Positions 41,498-50,113 of a DNA stretch of 64,000 bases are shown here, piece after piece (the first letter of the stretch is position 1; each line of letters begins with the position of its first letter). The notes below the pieces were generated by a model. That model was not told where the DNA came from. It ran no database searches and worked only from the letters and a program-made list of their open reading frames with translations. Source of the DNA: an uncultured bacterium (GTDB lineage: Bacteria > Cyanobacteriota > Vampirovibrionia > Gastranaerophilales > Gastranaerophilaceae). Made by a program: the position numbers and the translations under genes. The DNA is taken from positions 1 to 64,000 of the forward strand of contig CACWTN010000009.1 in the NCBI GenBank assembly GCA_902763805.1, given 5' to 3'.

Positions 41498-42778
41498 CTA
41501 TGCTTCGGCTATTACGCCATCTTTTATGAGCTGTTCTCTGATTTCCTTCTTAGTCTGGAACTCTGCATTATCTTTACCGAGTAATCTTTTTGCAAGCATT
41601 GCAGCAGGAGTTACCACGCTCAGTGCAAAAATACATGTTGCAATGTTTGTAATAACTGAATGTCTTTTTAATTTTTTAACACCCTTGAAGAACACTTCTG
41701 TTGATTCACCTTTTGACATTGACTCCAAATATTGTTTGTACAGCTTATCAATTTTTTCATACACACCTTTAATATCCTTAAGGTCGATAAATTTTCTTGT
41801 ATCAATTTTATTTGTTTTTTCGTACATAGATATAATATCGGAATCTTTTGCGGCTTTTACAATAGCATTGTCAGGATTTTTGTGAAGAAACTCATAAATT
41901 TCAGCATCAGATTTATCCTTAACTTTTTCAAAAGCTTTCAGACTTTCTTTTACAGAACCGTCCTCGAACGCTTTTTGAATTTTTCCGTTTTCAATGACTC
42001 TTGCATCAAGCCCTATAGATTTTTTATATTTTTGATCAGCTCTTTTTTCAAGAAGTTCCTGAATTTTACCGCCTGCATAATACATAAAGAATAAATATAA
42101 ACCTTCTTTTATTGAATACCCTGCAAGCTCCTGCGGACTTCTTGAGTCAGCAAGTCTTTCGCCTGTAATTGCGCCATCTAATATCCACATGTTTTTAACA
42201 GGAGAAAAAGCAAAGTTTTTAACAATTTCTCCCATACCTTTGAAAGAAGGATTTTGATTATTTTCGGTCGAATTATTATTGTACTGTTTTTTATTATATT
42301 CGTTTATCAGATTTTGCTTTATCTTATTTTCAGTATAAGCCTGTTTTGCTCTTGTTAAGCCGATATAACTTGCAATAGTTGCACCTGTTGCAAAGAAAAA
42401 CTTGTACAAAGCAATATTTTTGAATACGCCCTGCTTTTTACCGATTTTTTCTATACCCTGTTTTATGTCATCAGTTGGTGCGTATTGTTTAATTTTTTCA
42501 AAAACATCTTTATCTTTGAGGTTTCTTACATCAAATTTTGAATCCAGACCGTACGCTTTGAAAATAGTTTTATCGAATAACCACTTAAAGGCTGGTATGC
42601 CCAAAAGCCAAATAATCTGCGTACCTACTTCATCTATAAGTCTGTCCTGACCTTCTTCTTTTCCTGTCAAGAAAGAACTGGCAGTAATTGCTGTTGTTGA
42701 CGATATGTCTTTTACTGCAAGCGGGATAAGTGAGTTAGGGTTTCCTAAAGTTGAAAATACTGCTGCAACATTTACCAT
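41498..42778 (-). CDS. Membrane protein of unknown function with an internal FKG motif
   Basis: 426 residues from ATG 42778. The in-frame ATG 42793 would add 5 residues; I favour 42778 because a GGGGG run precedes it and a small upstream frame stops 2 bases before it. Hydrophobic segments lie near the start (VAAVFSTLGNPNSLIPL), at about 60-75 (IIWLLGIPAFKWLF), about 120-140 and near the end (ITNIATCIFALSVVTPAAMLA), with a long charged helical stretch between. NPSFKGMG at about residue 180 repeats the short motif of neighbouring genes, preceded by an Asn-rich linker. No family recognised. Confidence 0.65.
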   Translation of the reverse strand: MVNVAAVFSTLGNPNSLIPLAVKDISSTTAITASSFLTGKEEGQDRLIDEVGTQIIWLLGIPAFKWLFDKTIFKAYGLDSKFDVRNLKDKDVFEKIKQYAPTDDIKQGIEKIGKKQGVFKNIALYKFFFATGATIASYIGLTRAKQAYTENKIKQNLINEYNKKQYNNNSTENNQNPSFKGMGEIVKNFAFSPVKNMWILDGAITGERLADSRSPQELAGYSIKEGLYLFFMYYAGGKIQELLEKRADQKYKKSIGLDARVIENGKIQKAFEDGSVKESLKAFEKVKDKSDAEIYEFLHKNPDNAIVKAAKDSDIISMYEKTNKIDTRKFIDLKDIKGVYEKIDKLYKQYLESMSKGESTEVFFKGVKKLKRHSVITNIATCIFALSVVTPAAMLAKRLLGKDNAEFQTKKEIREQLIKDGVIAEA

Positions 42779-42780
42779 AA

Positions 42781-42837
42781 TTACAGCCCCCATATCAAGT
42801 TCATTAACTTTTGAGTTTGTTTATTCATGTTTTTCAT
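42781..42837 (-). CDS. Possible 18-codon upstream leader peptide
   Basis: ATG 42837 with GAAGG 7 bases upstream encodes MKNMNKQTQKLMNLIWGL; the stop lies 2 bases before ATG 42778. It could couple or modulate translation of the membrane protein. Too short to prove from one sequence. Confidence 0.28.
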   Translation of the reverse strand: MKNMNKQTQKLMNLIWGL

Positions 42838-42923
42838 ACTTCGACCTTCTTTCTTTCTAAAACATGTAAATACCTGAAATTGACTAATTATTAAGATATT
42901 TTTACATTTCAACTGTCATAAAA

Positions 42924-42955
42924 AAACTTCCGCTTCATCAAGCGGAAGTTTTAAA
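42924..42955 (-). terminator. Terminator of rpoZ
   Basis: AACTTCCGCTT / AAGCGGAAGTT with a 4-base loop; the minus strand continues in a run of T. Confidence 0.9.
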
Positions 42956-42972
42956 CTTTTTATCTCTTAGAA

Positions 42973-43218
42973 CTAACCAACCAGCTCAGTATCGTCTGAT
43001 TCGGAAGCTTTCACCATAATGGCGTGTTCTACTGGATTTTCCTTTTTGTAAGGATTATCGTTAACTGCCGCTTCTTCAAAACCAAACTCTTCTCGGGCTT
43101 TCTTCATCTGAGTTTCATCAACCAGCTTTTTAGCAAGTTCTGCAATTTCATAAACTAATTTATAGCGATTGTCTGTCTTCTCGTTTAATTCCCATGCTAT
43201 TTTAATAATTTGATCCAT
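42973..43218 (-). CDS. rpoZ: RNA polymerase omega subunit
   Basis: 81 residues. ELNEKTDNRYKLVYEIAELAKKLVDE corresponds to the conserved omega helix (NRYxLVxxxAxxAkxL), and NPVEHAIMVKASESDDTELVG aligns with the KPVxxAIxEmsdel...EIIG ending of cyanobacterial omega. Omega helps fold beta-prime and stabilises RNA polymerase. The middle is more acidic than usual (EEFGFEEAAVNDN). The region before ATG (CGAGGTAAC) contains GAGG. Terminator downstream. Confidence 0.75.
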   Translation of the reverse strand: MDQIIKIAWELNEKTDNRYKLVYEIAELAKKLVDETQMKKAREEFGFEEAAVNDNPYKKENPVEHAIMVKASESDDTELVG

Positions 43219-43318
43219 TTGTTACCTCGACTAAGATACTAACAATTACCTTTATTCTATAATGCTCAAAATAATTTGTAAAGGGGGGTAAATCAAGGAT
43301 TAAAACAGAATGCAAACA

Positions 43319-43350
43319 GAAACAGTCTGCATTATATACAGACTGTTTCT
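43319..43350 (-). terminator. Terminator of the calpain-like gene
   Basis: AGAAACAGTCTG / CAGACTGTTTCT stem around an 8-base loop. A second 23-base palindrome (43361-43383) overlaps the stop codon. Confidence 0.8.
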
Positions 43351-43382
43351 TTAATATCTGATATTTTATCTAAGATAAAATA

Positions 43383-45584
43383 TTATTTTTTTCTTAATCG
43401 ATTATATATTTCAACTATTTTTTTCTCATTTTGTTGTTTTTGACTGAGATTTGCATTAGCATCATTTTTAGAAGGCTTATTTTCCTTACTATTTTCTTTT
43501 GAAACAATATTCATAAAACGGTCAAAATTCCGTCTTGTTTCTGGATCAATTTTTTTCTGTGGATGCTTGTCCCAATTTTTTACCAGATCTTTAATTTGTT
43601 TTTCGGTTTGTTTTTGTTGTCTCGGGGTTAAAGTATGGTTATTGTCGGGGTGTAGTTTTGGCGGATTTGGTCTATTTTCATTTTGTGGATTATTTTTATT
43701 AGGCTTAACAGTAATATTTTGTTCTCTTATTTTTGAATCTTTTGATGCATCACAAATCGTAACCATATCAGCTGAAGCAATAAAATCTTCTCTTGACATA
43801 GTCAGAGTTCTGTCAGGATACCATGGATTTGTTATTGTAACTGTTTTATCAGTAACATCCAATATTGTTAGAGCGTGACCTGTTGTTCTTCCTGTTTCGG
43901 AGTTATAAATCTGGAAACCGACTGTTGCAATAACGTCTTTTTTACCATCTTTAATATCTTTCTTTATTTCATCAAGCATTGCATTTAAGTGACTTTGCTC
44001 TTCCGTCATTTCAACAACGGATGACGGCGCAGCCTTGACCATTCCATCTTTGCTGCTGCTTACAAGCTTAATTTCACCATTTTGTAGCGCACTTCTTTCA
44101 AGTTTAAATTCAGGACTTTTGTTATTATATACTTTAGAAGGTTTACCGGTTAGCATAAATACTGCATCATATGCTACACCGCCAGCTAAACCTTCTCCTG
44201 TTGTATATAATCCCGGAATCGTCATATTTTTCACAGGATTAATATTATTTGCTTTCACCGTTTTTGACACTTCTTCTCTGAATTTTTCAAAAGCAGCCTC
44301 CAGCAAAACAATATTTGCATTACCAAGTGAATATTGAGAACCTTGTTGATGTACAATTTTGTTAAATTCTTCTTCAGTAAACGTATATGTTCCCGTAATG
44401 TACATTTTATTAGGATTAATGTTTTTATCTTTAGCCAAACCTTTTGCTGCAATTAGTGCTCCAGGTAAAGTTACGGTATATGTTTTTTTGCCGTCTGCTC
44501 CGGTCTTTATGTCTATCAGACTGCTGAGCATTTCATCTCCGTCAGTCAAACCTCTGATTGCATTAACAGACGCAACAAGATAACAGTCTCCTTCTCCGAC
44601 CTGCGCAGATGATTTATCCCATGTTTTACCGTCAGCAACCATATCGGCGACATAATTTTGCAACTCTTTACCTGTTTTATCGTATGTTCTTAATGATTTG
44701 TAACCACCGGTCTCAAAAAATTCCGCTACCCTTCTTAATTTACCGTTAGGGTAATATATGTTTTTATTTGATAATTTCCCGTTTTTATAGAAACTTTCTT
44801 CCGATTTTACATTATTTTTGTCGTAAACCGTTCTTGACTCTATACAATTGTCGTTAAGTTTATCAACAATTTTCCTTGCCGGTTTACCTTCCTTGTCTTT
44901 TACATCTATTACATGTGTATTCTCATCTTCCCACTTACCGGTCGAAGATTCAAGTAAATTTCCGTCTTTATCGTATTTCTTTTGAGAAACTAAGCCGCCA
45001 CGCTCATCATAATCACCTATTTTTAATAATTTTCCATCTTCATCGAGCGTTTGTTTTTCCTGCTTTAATTTCCCATTTTTATGATATTCATATTGGGTTG
45101 TTCGTGTAAATTTTCTACTATCACTGATACGAGGACCTTCCGTTAATTTTGAAGGTCGATTTGCTTTAAAATCTTCTTCATTATTAAATTTTAAACGGTA
45201 TTCCTGATTTTTACTCGAAGCATTGAATTCGAGACTGCCGTCTTCAAATCTTACAAGAATTCCTCGTCTTCCTTTTATACTGATTTTTTCATGTGAAACA
45301 GCTTTGCTTCCGTTTTCATTTACCTTTACATTATTTTTAGTTTGTTTCTCTTCTTTGACAGTTTTACTTTGTTTGCGTGTTTTATTCAATAAAGAATTTA
45401 TATCAAAACCATTATCAGAGGCATCATAAGATACTTCCGATGAGTTCTCGTATTCAACCAACAATCCCATTTCCTGCAAAATTTTTATATCAATTTTGCC
45501 GTCTTTAATAACTGTTCTCCCGTTTAATTTCCCGTCTGCCGATACTTTCTCCAAAAATGCCGATAATTTTTCAATTCCTGCCAT
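43383..45584 (-). CDS. Calpain-like cysteine protease with MORN-type repeats, sigma-28-type control
   Basis: 733 residues, no signal peptide. About residues 160-310 hold repeated [YF]-x-x-[ND]-G-K-L units (YHKNGKLKQE, YYPNGKLRRV, YDKDGNLLES) of the MORN/toxin-MORN class. Residues 320-600 are calpain-like (family C2): Gln 328 and Cys 334 in AQVGEGDCYLVASVNA (Q-x5-C, the calpain spacing), His 570 in TGHALTI and Asn 586 in TNPWYP. All catalytic residues are present. The C-terminal ~115 residues are Lys/Asn/Pro-rich and disordered. GCAAGGAGTAAGTT precedes ATG. It has the best sigma-28-type promoter in the window and a terminator. Bacterial calpain-like proteins are uncommon; an exported effector or self-processing toxin is plausible but unproven. 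Confidence 0.78.
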   Translation of the reverse strand: MAGIEKLSAFLEKVSADGKLNGRTVIKDGKIDIKILQEMGLLVEYENSSEVSYDASDNGFDINSLLNKTRKQSKTVKEEKQTKNNVKVNENGSKAVSHEKISIKGRRGILVRFEDGSLEFNASSKNQEYRLKFNNEEDFKANRPSKLTEGPRISDSRKFTRTTQYEYHKNGKLKQEKQTLDEDGKLLKIGDYDERGGLVSQKKYDKDGNLLESSTGKWEDENTHVIDVKDKEGKPARKIVDKLNDNCIESRTVYDKNNVKSEESFYKNGKLSNKNIYYPNGKLRRVAEFFETGGYKSLRTYDKTGKELQNYVADMVADGKTWDKSSAQVGEGDCYLVASVNAIRGLTDGDEMLSSLIDIKTGADGKKTYTVTLPGALIAAKGLAKDKNINPNKMYITGTYTFTEEEFNKIVHQQGSQYSLGNANIVLLEAAFEKFREEVSKTVKANNINPVKNMTIPGLYTTGEGLAGGVAYDAVFMLTGKPSKVYNNKSPEFKLERSALQNGEIKLVSSSKDGMVKAAPSSVVEMTEEQSHLNAMLDEIKKDIKDGKKDVIATVGFQIYNSETGRTTGHALTILDVTDKTVTITNPWYPDRTLTMSREDFIASADMVTICDASKDSKIREQNITVKPNKNNPQNENRPNPPKLHPDNNHTLTPRQQKQTEKQIKDLVKNWDKHPQKKIDPETRRNFDRFMNIVSKENSKENKPSKNDANANLSQKQQNEKKIVEIYNRLRKK

Positions 45585-45619
45585 AACTTACTCCTTGCAA
45601 TTAAATATCATCAGTATTG

Positions 45620-45646
45620 TTATCGGCAAAAATTTTCAAAACTTTA
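45620..45646 (-). promoter_or_regulatory. Sigma-28 (FliA-type) promoter, copy 3, perfect consensus
   Basis: Minus strand TAAAGTTT (45639-45646), 11 bases, GCCGATAA (45620-45627): 16 of 16 to the FliA consensus. It drives the calpain-like gene 35 bases downstream. Where other copies have GTAAC, this one has a 5-base tandem repeat (45665-45704). Confidence 0.85.
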
Positions 45647-45664
45647 GGGCAAAATGGGGAAATT

Positions 45665-45704
45665 ATTCCATTCCATTGCATTACATTACATTACATTCCA
45701 TTCC
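45665..45704. repeat. Pentanucleotide tandem repeat (8 units)
   Basis: Eight consecutive 5-base units: ATTCC x2, ATTGC, ATTAC x3, ATTCC x2. It starts 18 bases upstream of the -35 box of the calpain-like gene. Such repeats change length by slipped-strand mispairing. Confidence 0.9.
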
Positions 45705-45830
45705 ATATGGCATTGTGACAGCATTTCAGCCAATTGTAAAAATTTTTATTTTTGCTTTACATTTGATTATATTTATTTACAATTTAATTTCTGTTTAAGT
45801 TCTTGGAACAAAGAGGGGAGGAAAAGTCTG

Positions 45831-45978
45831 GAGATGTTTCGCTTTCGCTCAACATAACAATCTATAGCGTCATACTGAGGGGAAATATCAGTTCAACCCC
45901 GAAGTATCTCTTTAACTTTTCTTAGTTTCAGATATTCTTCACCCCAAATATTGTTGTTGGGTTCAGAATGACAGATAC
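45831..45978. repeat. Interspersed intergenic repeat, pair of inverted copies
   Basis: Contains GATGTTTCGCTTTCGCTC followed by AACATAAC on the plus strand and, reversed, GAGATACTTCGGGG and TGTCATTCTGAACCC on the minus strand. These are units of the TTCGCT(T/C)CGCTCAG-ATGACA type of small repeat found between genes of many bacteria. Related fragments lie at 50927, 52927 and 54629. With the tandem repeat and promoter it fills the 417-base gap between the calpain-like gene and 46002; no gene is seen there. Confidence 0.6.
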
Positions 45979-46001
45979 ATCTTGAATAAATAACTTGATT
46001 A

Positions 46002-46472
46002 TCACTTTGCGTATTTTAAGAAGATTTGCTGTCTTGTCTGCATCATCTCTTCTACAATAATCCATTTACCGTTCGGCTGTTTTTGGAAAATCATGTATGC
46101 TTTCAAGCTGTCGTTATCAACCGATGGGTGACGAACGCTTGATATCTTGACTTTGCCTGCCGAAATCGGAGTTGCAACTACATTGGTATAATTATTTTTA
46201 TATTTTTTTAATTTTGCGCCTGCCTGTCCGATTTTCAATTGAGTAATATATGTTGACGTATTTGTTACAACATCAACAAGTCCGCCGTCAGGCTTAATTA
46301 CCTGTCTGATAATCTTTGCAGACGGTGAATAAAACGTCGTCACATCGTTGCTGTAATTATTTGCAGCATTTACATAAGTGTTAAATGCCCTTAAAGCTTC
46401 CTGTCTGTCATCGGCTAAAACTGACAAAGATACTGCCATTACTGCAAGTATGGTAAGAAATATTTTTTTCAT
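46002..46472 (-). CDS. Secreted protein of unknown function, NTF2/SnoaL-like appearance
   Basis: 156 residues: signal peptide MKKIFLTILAVMAVSLSVLA, then one small domain. ALRAFNTYVNAANNYSNDVTTFYSP suggests the helical start of an NTF2-like cone fold, and AYMIFQKQPNGKWIIVEEMMQ its closing strands. No Cys in the mature part. AAAGGGTTTTTATC precedes ATG. NTF2-like folds bind small ligands; nothing more specific can be said. Confidence 0.65.
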   Translation of the reverse strand: MKKIFLTILAVMAVSLSVLADDRQEALRAFNTYVNAANNYSNDVTTFYSPSAKIIRQVIKPDGGLVDVVTNTSTYITQLKIGQAGAKLKKYKNNYTNVVATPISAGKVKISSVRHPSVDNDSLKAYMIFQKQPNGKWIIVEEMMQTRQQIFLKYAK

Positions 46473-46523
46473 GATAAAAACCCTTTCCTGTATATTTAAC
46501 GACAGTAAACACTGATTTGTTCA

Positions 46524-47789
46524 TTATACATCAGGCAAAGTGCCTTTTACTTCGGCAACCTCGTCAGATTCTAAGTGAAATGCTTTATGCAGACTTTCTA
46601 CGGATTTTTTTGCGTCCTTTTCGTCTACAATACAGCTTATTTTAATTTCACTGGTTGCTATCATTTTAATATTTATATCATTATCTGCAAGGGTTTTAAA
46701 CATTTGAGCGGCTATACCGGGGCGGTCAATCATTCCCGCACCTACAATTGAAACTTTTGCAATCTTGTCATCAACGAATACGTTCGAAAAATCAAGCTGA
46801 GCTTTAACTTTTTCCAGAATACTTAATGTCTGCTTCAAATCACCCTTATCTATAGTGAAAGCTATGTCATTAGTATTAAGTTCGCGTCTTGCATAAGACT
46901 GAATAATCATATCAACTGATATATTTGCTATTGCCAAACCGTTAAACAGAATTGCCGCAGTACCCGGATTATCCTTAACATCGCAAACAACAATTCTTAA
47001 TTGTGATAAATCTGAGGCAACACCCGTTACCGGTTTATGTAATTCCATTTGTTCAACTCCTAATATTAAAGTTCCTAAATTATCAAGTTTAAAAGTGCTT
47101 CTTACCCTGACCGGCACTTCGTATTGTTTAGCAGTTTCAACAGCTCTGGGGTGCAGGACGTTTGCGCCGACTCTTGCGAGTTCAAGCATCTCTCCGTAAG
47201 AGATTTCTTCAAGACGTGAAGCATGCGGAACAATTCTCGGGTCTGTAGTATAAACACCTTCAACATCAGTGTATATATCGCATCTTTTAGCATTCAAAGC
47301 ACCTGCAAGAGCAACTGCTGAAGTATCGGAGCCGCCTCTGCCCAGCGTTGTTATTTCAAAATCTTCAGTAACCCCTTGGAACCCTGCGACAACAACAACT
47401 TTGCCCTGTTCCAAATAACTTTTGATTTTTTCTGTTTTTATATCTATAATTCTTGCTTTAGAATGGACTTTTTCAGTCATAATGCCAATCTGCATTGCAT
47501 TCATACTTACGGCAGGGCAGCCTTGCGCCTGGAGCGCCATTGCCAGAAGTGCAATAGACACACCCTCACCCGTTGAAAGCAGCATATCCATTTCTCTTGA
47601 AGAAGGATTTTCGGAAATTTCGTGCGCCATTTTGACAAGATAGTCGGTCGTGTGTCCCATCGCTGAAACAACAACTACAACATCATGTCCTAAATTCTTC
47701 TCCCTGATTATAGCTTTTGCTACATTCTTTATTTTGTCTGTATCTGCAACGGAAGTTCCTCCGAACTTCTGCACAATTATGTCTTTCAT
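46524..47789 (-). CDS. lysC: Aspartate kinase
   Basis: 421 residues from ATG 47789, typical monofunctional length; an in-frame start at 47843 adds 18 unrelated residues. Signatures: VQKFGGTSVAD (start), STGEGVSIALLAM, GFQGVTEDFEITTLGRGGSDTSAVALA (split over the catalytic core) and DVEGVYTTDPRIVP. Two C-terminal ACT domains follow (LRIVVCDVKDNPGTAAILF; VSIVGAGMIDRPGIAAQMF), which sense lysine and/or threonine. First enzyme of the Lys/Met/Thr and diaminopimelate route. Confidence 0.96.
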   Translation of the reverse strand: MKDIIVQKFGGTSVADTDKIKNVAKAIIREKNLGHDVVVVVSAMGHTTDYLVKMAHEISENPSSREMDMLLSTGEGVSIALLAMALQAQGCPAVSMNAMQIGIMTEKVHSKARIIDIKTEKIKSYLEQGKVVVVAGFQGVTEDFEITTLGRGGSDTSAVALAGALNAKRCDIYTDVEGVYTTDPRIVPHASRLEEISYGEMLELARVGANVLHPRAVETAKQYEVPVRVRSTFKLDNLGTLILGVEQMELHKPVTGVASDLSQLRIVVCDVKDNPGTAAILFNGLAIANISVDMIIQSYARRELNTNDIAFTIDKGDLKQTLSILEKVKAQLDFSNVFVDDKIAKVSIVGAGMIDRPGIAAQMFKTLADNDINIKMIATSEIKISCIVDEKDAKKSVESLHKAFHLESDEVAEVKGTLPDV

Positions 47790-47869
47790 GTCTTTACCTA
47801 TACGTCCATTTGTTATTATAACTTGAAGCATATTATAAGGCAAGAAATTGTTATAAAAATTTTATAAAG

Positions 47870-48619
47870 TTATTTCGCAAAAAGGGTATATAAAATTACT
47901 CCTGCAGATATGCTTAAATTAAGTGATTCAACCTTATCGGACATTTCTATCGTTACTGCACAACCTTGTTCATTTGCGTAATTTTTCAGTTCATCACTCA
48001 GTCCGCTTGATTCCGTGCCAAACATAACAAGAAGTTTTTTATCTGAGGAAAAATCTTTTAAATAAACAGTATTATCACCCTTAGGGAGAGTTGAGACAGG
48101 TGTAAATTCCTTTGTAATCTGTTTTAACTCCTCAAAATTTTTAATACTGAAAACGGGAACTTTCCACAGATTACCAACGGATGCTCTCACGCATTTCGGG
48201 TTATACAAATCAACTGTGTCGCCGTAGAGAATTACAGCATCAACACCAAATGCCCCTGAAGTCCTTAATATTGTTCCGAGATTTCCGGCATCTTTGATAT
48301 CTTCCAGCAGAACTACACGACAAAAATCATTGTTCCATTTGTTTTCAGGTTGTTTTGCAACCGCAGCGCACTTCGGAGCTGAAGCCGTTGTAGAAATTTT
48401 TGACAAAACCGCCTCGTTTGTTTCTATAAGCTCTTTGTGCTCAAATTTTGTGTATCCTTCTTCAACAAATATACGTACAACCTCAATTCCCGATTCAAGA
48501 GCTTCTTCTATACACTTTTCGCCTTCAAGGAGAAATAACCCGGATTCATCACGATATTTTCTCTGCTGAAGTTTTACGGTTTCTTTTACCAAATCATTAT
48601 TAACACTCGTTATTTTCAT
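47870..48619 (-). CDS. SpoU (TrmH/RlmB) family RNA 2'-O-methyltransferase
   Basis: 249 residues. An N-terminal substrate-binding domain (KLQQRKYRDESGLFLLEGEKCIEEAL) is followed by the knotted SPOUT domain with VLLEDIKDAGNLGTILRTSGAFG (motif 1), MFGTESSGLSDEL (motif 2) and ESLNLSISAGVILYTLF (motif 3). It methylates ribose in 23S rRNA or tRNA; the exact target cannot be read from sequence. 9 bases after the M24 peptidase stop, same unit. Confidence 0.92.
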   Translation of the reverse strand: MKITSVNNDLVKETVKLQQRKYRDESGLFLLEGEKCIEEALESGIEVVRIFVEEGYTKFEHKELIETNEAVLSKISTTASAPKCAAVAKQPENKWNNDFCRVVLLEDIKDAGNLGTILRTSGAFGVDAVILYGDTVDLYNPKCVRASVGNLWKVPVFSIKNFEELKQITKEFTPVSTLPKGDNTVYLKDFSSDKKLLVMFGTESSGLSDELKNYANEQGCAVTIEMSDKVESLNLSISAGVILYTLFAK

Positions 48620-48628
48620 ACCTGTTCC

Positions 48629-50104
48629 TTACAATATTTCAAAATTACCGAGCCAGATTTTTTCCTGCTCCGTAAGCAAATCGTAATCAATCAGCTTACC
48701 TTCATATCCCATTTTAACAAATGAACATGTTTTTCCGTCTTTTCTGAAACAGGAGTTTTCCAGTCTTACTCCGAAGAATTCGGAATTGTACAATCCCGGT
48801 TCAATTGTAAAACACATTCCGTCCTTTAACTCAACTTTTGCAATTTCATTCTGAGAAAGATTCGGAGGGGCTTCGTGCACATTAATTCCTATTCCGTGCC
48901 CCAAACCGTGATTAAACATAAACCCGTCAATTGCATTATCAAGAATATTATGAGCGTGTGTATCAATTTCAAATCCTGATACTTTGCGGTTAAACAGAAA
49001 AAAGCAATTAAGAAAAGCTTTTAAAACTGTAGTATAAACCTTTTTCTGAAGTTTGTCAGGTTTACCTTTTACAAATACTCTTGTAATATCGGTAGCCAAA
49101 CCGCTTTCATAGTAAGCTCCGCTGTCAATCAGCACCAAATCGCCTTCTCTTAGTATCACGTCTTTTGAGCTTTTTGCGTAATGCGCCTGTGCTGAATTTT
49201 GGTTAATTGCAACAATAGAATTAAAACTCAGACTTTTTGCACCAAATCTTATATATTCTTCCCTCAGCTTTTCCGCAATATCATATTCAGAAAGGTTATC
49301 ATTTTCTTCTATAAACTCTCTTATTGAATGTATCGCCTTATCGGTTCTGTCAAAAGCTTCCTGATAAGCTCTCAGCTCATCTTCAGACTTTACTGATTTC
49401 ATAAGCTTAACTTCCGATTGCCTGTGTGCCGGATTTTTTATCAGAGAATAATCGTGAGCATTTATGCTTGATTTATCAACAATAAGCACTCCTTCATATT
49501 CTGATAAGATTTTATCACACTCTTTATCATCATTGAATAATATCCTCTTATCACCTTCAATAAAAAGCTTTGACCATATTTTTGATGTGTTGTCTTTGGA
49601 AAAATCTCTTAATCCCGTCAGATAAGAAACTTCCTCAAGATTAGTAATAAATGATGCAGAAGGAGTATATTCAACAGCTTCAAACGCTTTTTGCGGAACT
49701 GTATTATGAGGTTCTGTATAGTCATTTACGGGATCTTTATCAAGAAGTTTAATCCTGTACCCGTCAAACTTTTCAAGACGCGCCTGAGAAACTTTCTTTG
49801 AAACAATTCCGAGAGTTTTATTTTTATCTATAAGTTTTTTAATTTCATCATCCTGAGACTGCCCAATTGATAATTTAACTACCTTTACCCCCGGCTTTGC
49901 CTCCAAATCAGCCTGTATATGATATCTTCCGTCGACAAACAAGTATATTCCGTCAGAGGTAATCAACGCATCACCAGTCGACCCGGAAAAACCCGTAAGT
50001 TTATAACGTGCGTTTTCGGACAACTCAGGATACTCTGTCAGATACTTGTTTGTACAATTGACAAGAAGATAATCTAAACCTAAATTTTTCAGCAACTCGT
50101 TCAT
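48629..50104 (-). CDS. Xaa-Pro aminopeptidase-type M24 metallopeptidase
   Basis: 491 residues. Two N-terminal creatinase-like domains (about 1-230) are followed by the pita-bread catalytic domain with metal ligands in LVLIDSGAYYESGLATDITR (two Asp), FNHGLGHGIGINVHE (His), CFTIEPGLYN (Glu) and VRLENS (Glu). It removes N-terminal residues before proline. Its stop is 9 bases before the SpoU start and it begins 9 bases after the parvulin stop, so ppiase-peptidase-methyltransferase form one unit. Confidence 0.92.
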   Translation of the reverse strand: MNELLKNLGLDYLLVNCTNKYLTEYPELSENARYKLTGFSGSTGDALITSDGIYLFVDGRYHIQADLEAKPGVKVVKLSIGQSQDDEIKKLIDKNKTLGIVSKKVSQARLEKFDGYRIKLLDKDPVNDYTEPHNTVPQKAFEAVEYTPSASFITNLEEVSYLTGLRDFSKDNTSKIWSKLFIEGDKRILFNDDKECDKILSEYEGVLIVDKSSINAHDYSLIKNPAHRQSEVKLMKSVKSEDELRAYQEAFDRTDKAIHSIREFIEENDNLSEYDIAEKLREEYIRFGAKSLSFNSIVAINQNSAQAHYAKSSKDVILREGDLVLIDSGAYYESGLATDITRVFVKGKPDKLQKKVYTTVLKAFLNCFFLFNRKVSGFEIDTHAHNILDNAIDGFMFNHGLGHGIGINVHEAPPNLSQNEIAKVELKDGMCFTIEPGLYNSEFFGVRLENSCFRKDGKTCSFVKMGYEGKLIDYDLLTEQEKIWLGNFEIL

Positions 50105-50113
50105 TAAATAAGC

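Noticed and set aside
45815-45840. GAGGGGAGGAAAAGTCTGG, resembling the conserved start of RNase P RNA
   Set aside because: The rest of the RNase P core is absent, and the following bases belong to the interspersed repeat.
45585-46001. Small plus-strand frames in the gap after the calpain-like promoter
   Set aside because: They read through the tandem repeat and interspersed repeats, lack ribosome sites, and look like repeat-derived translation.
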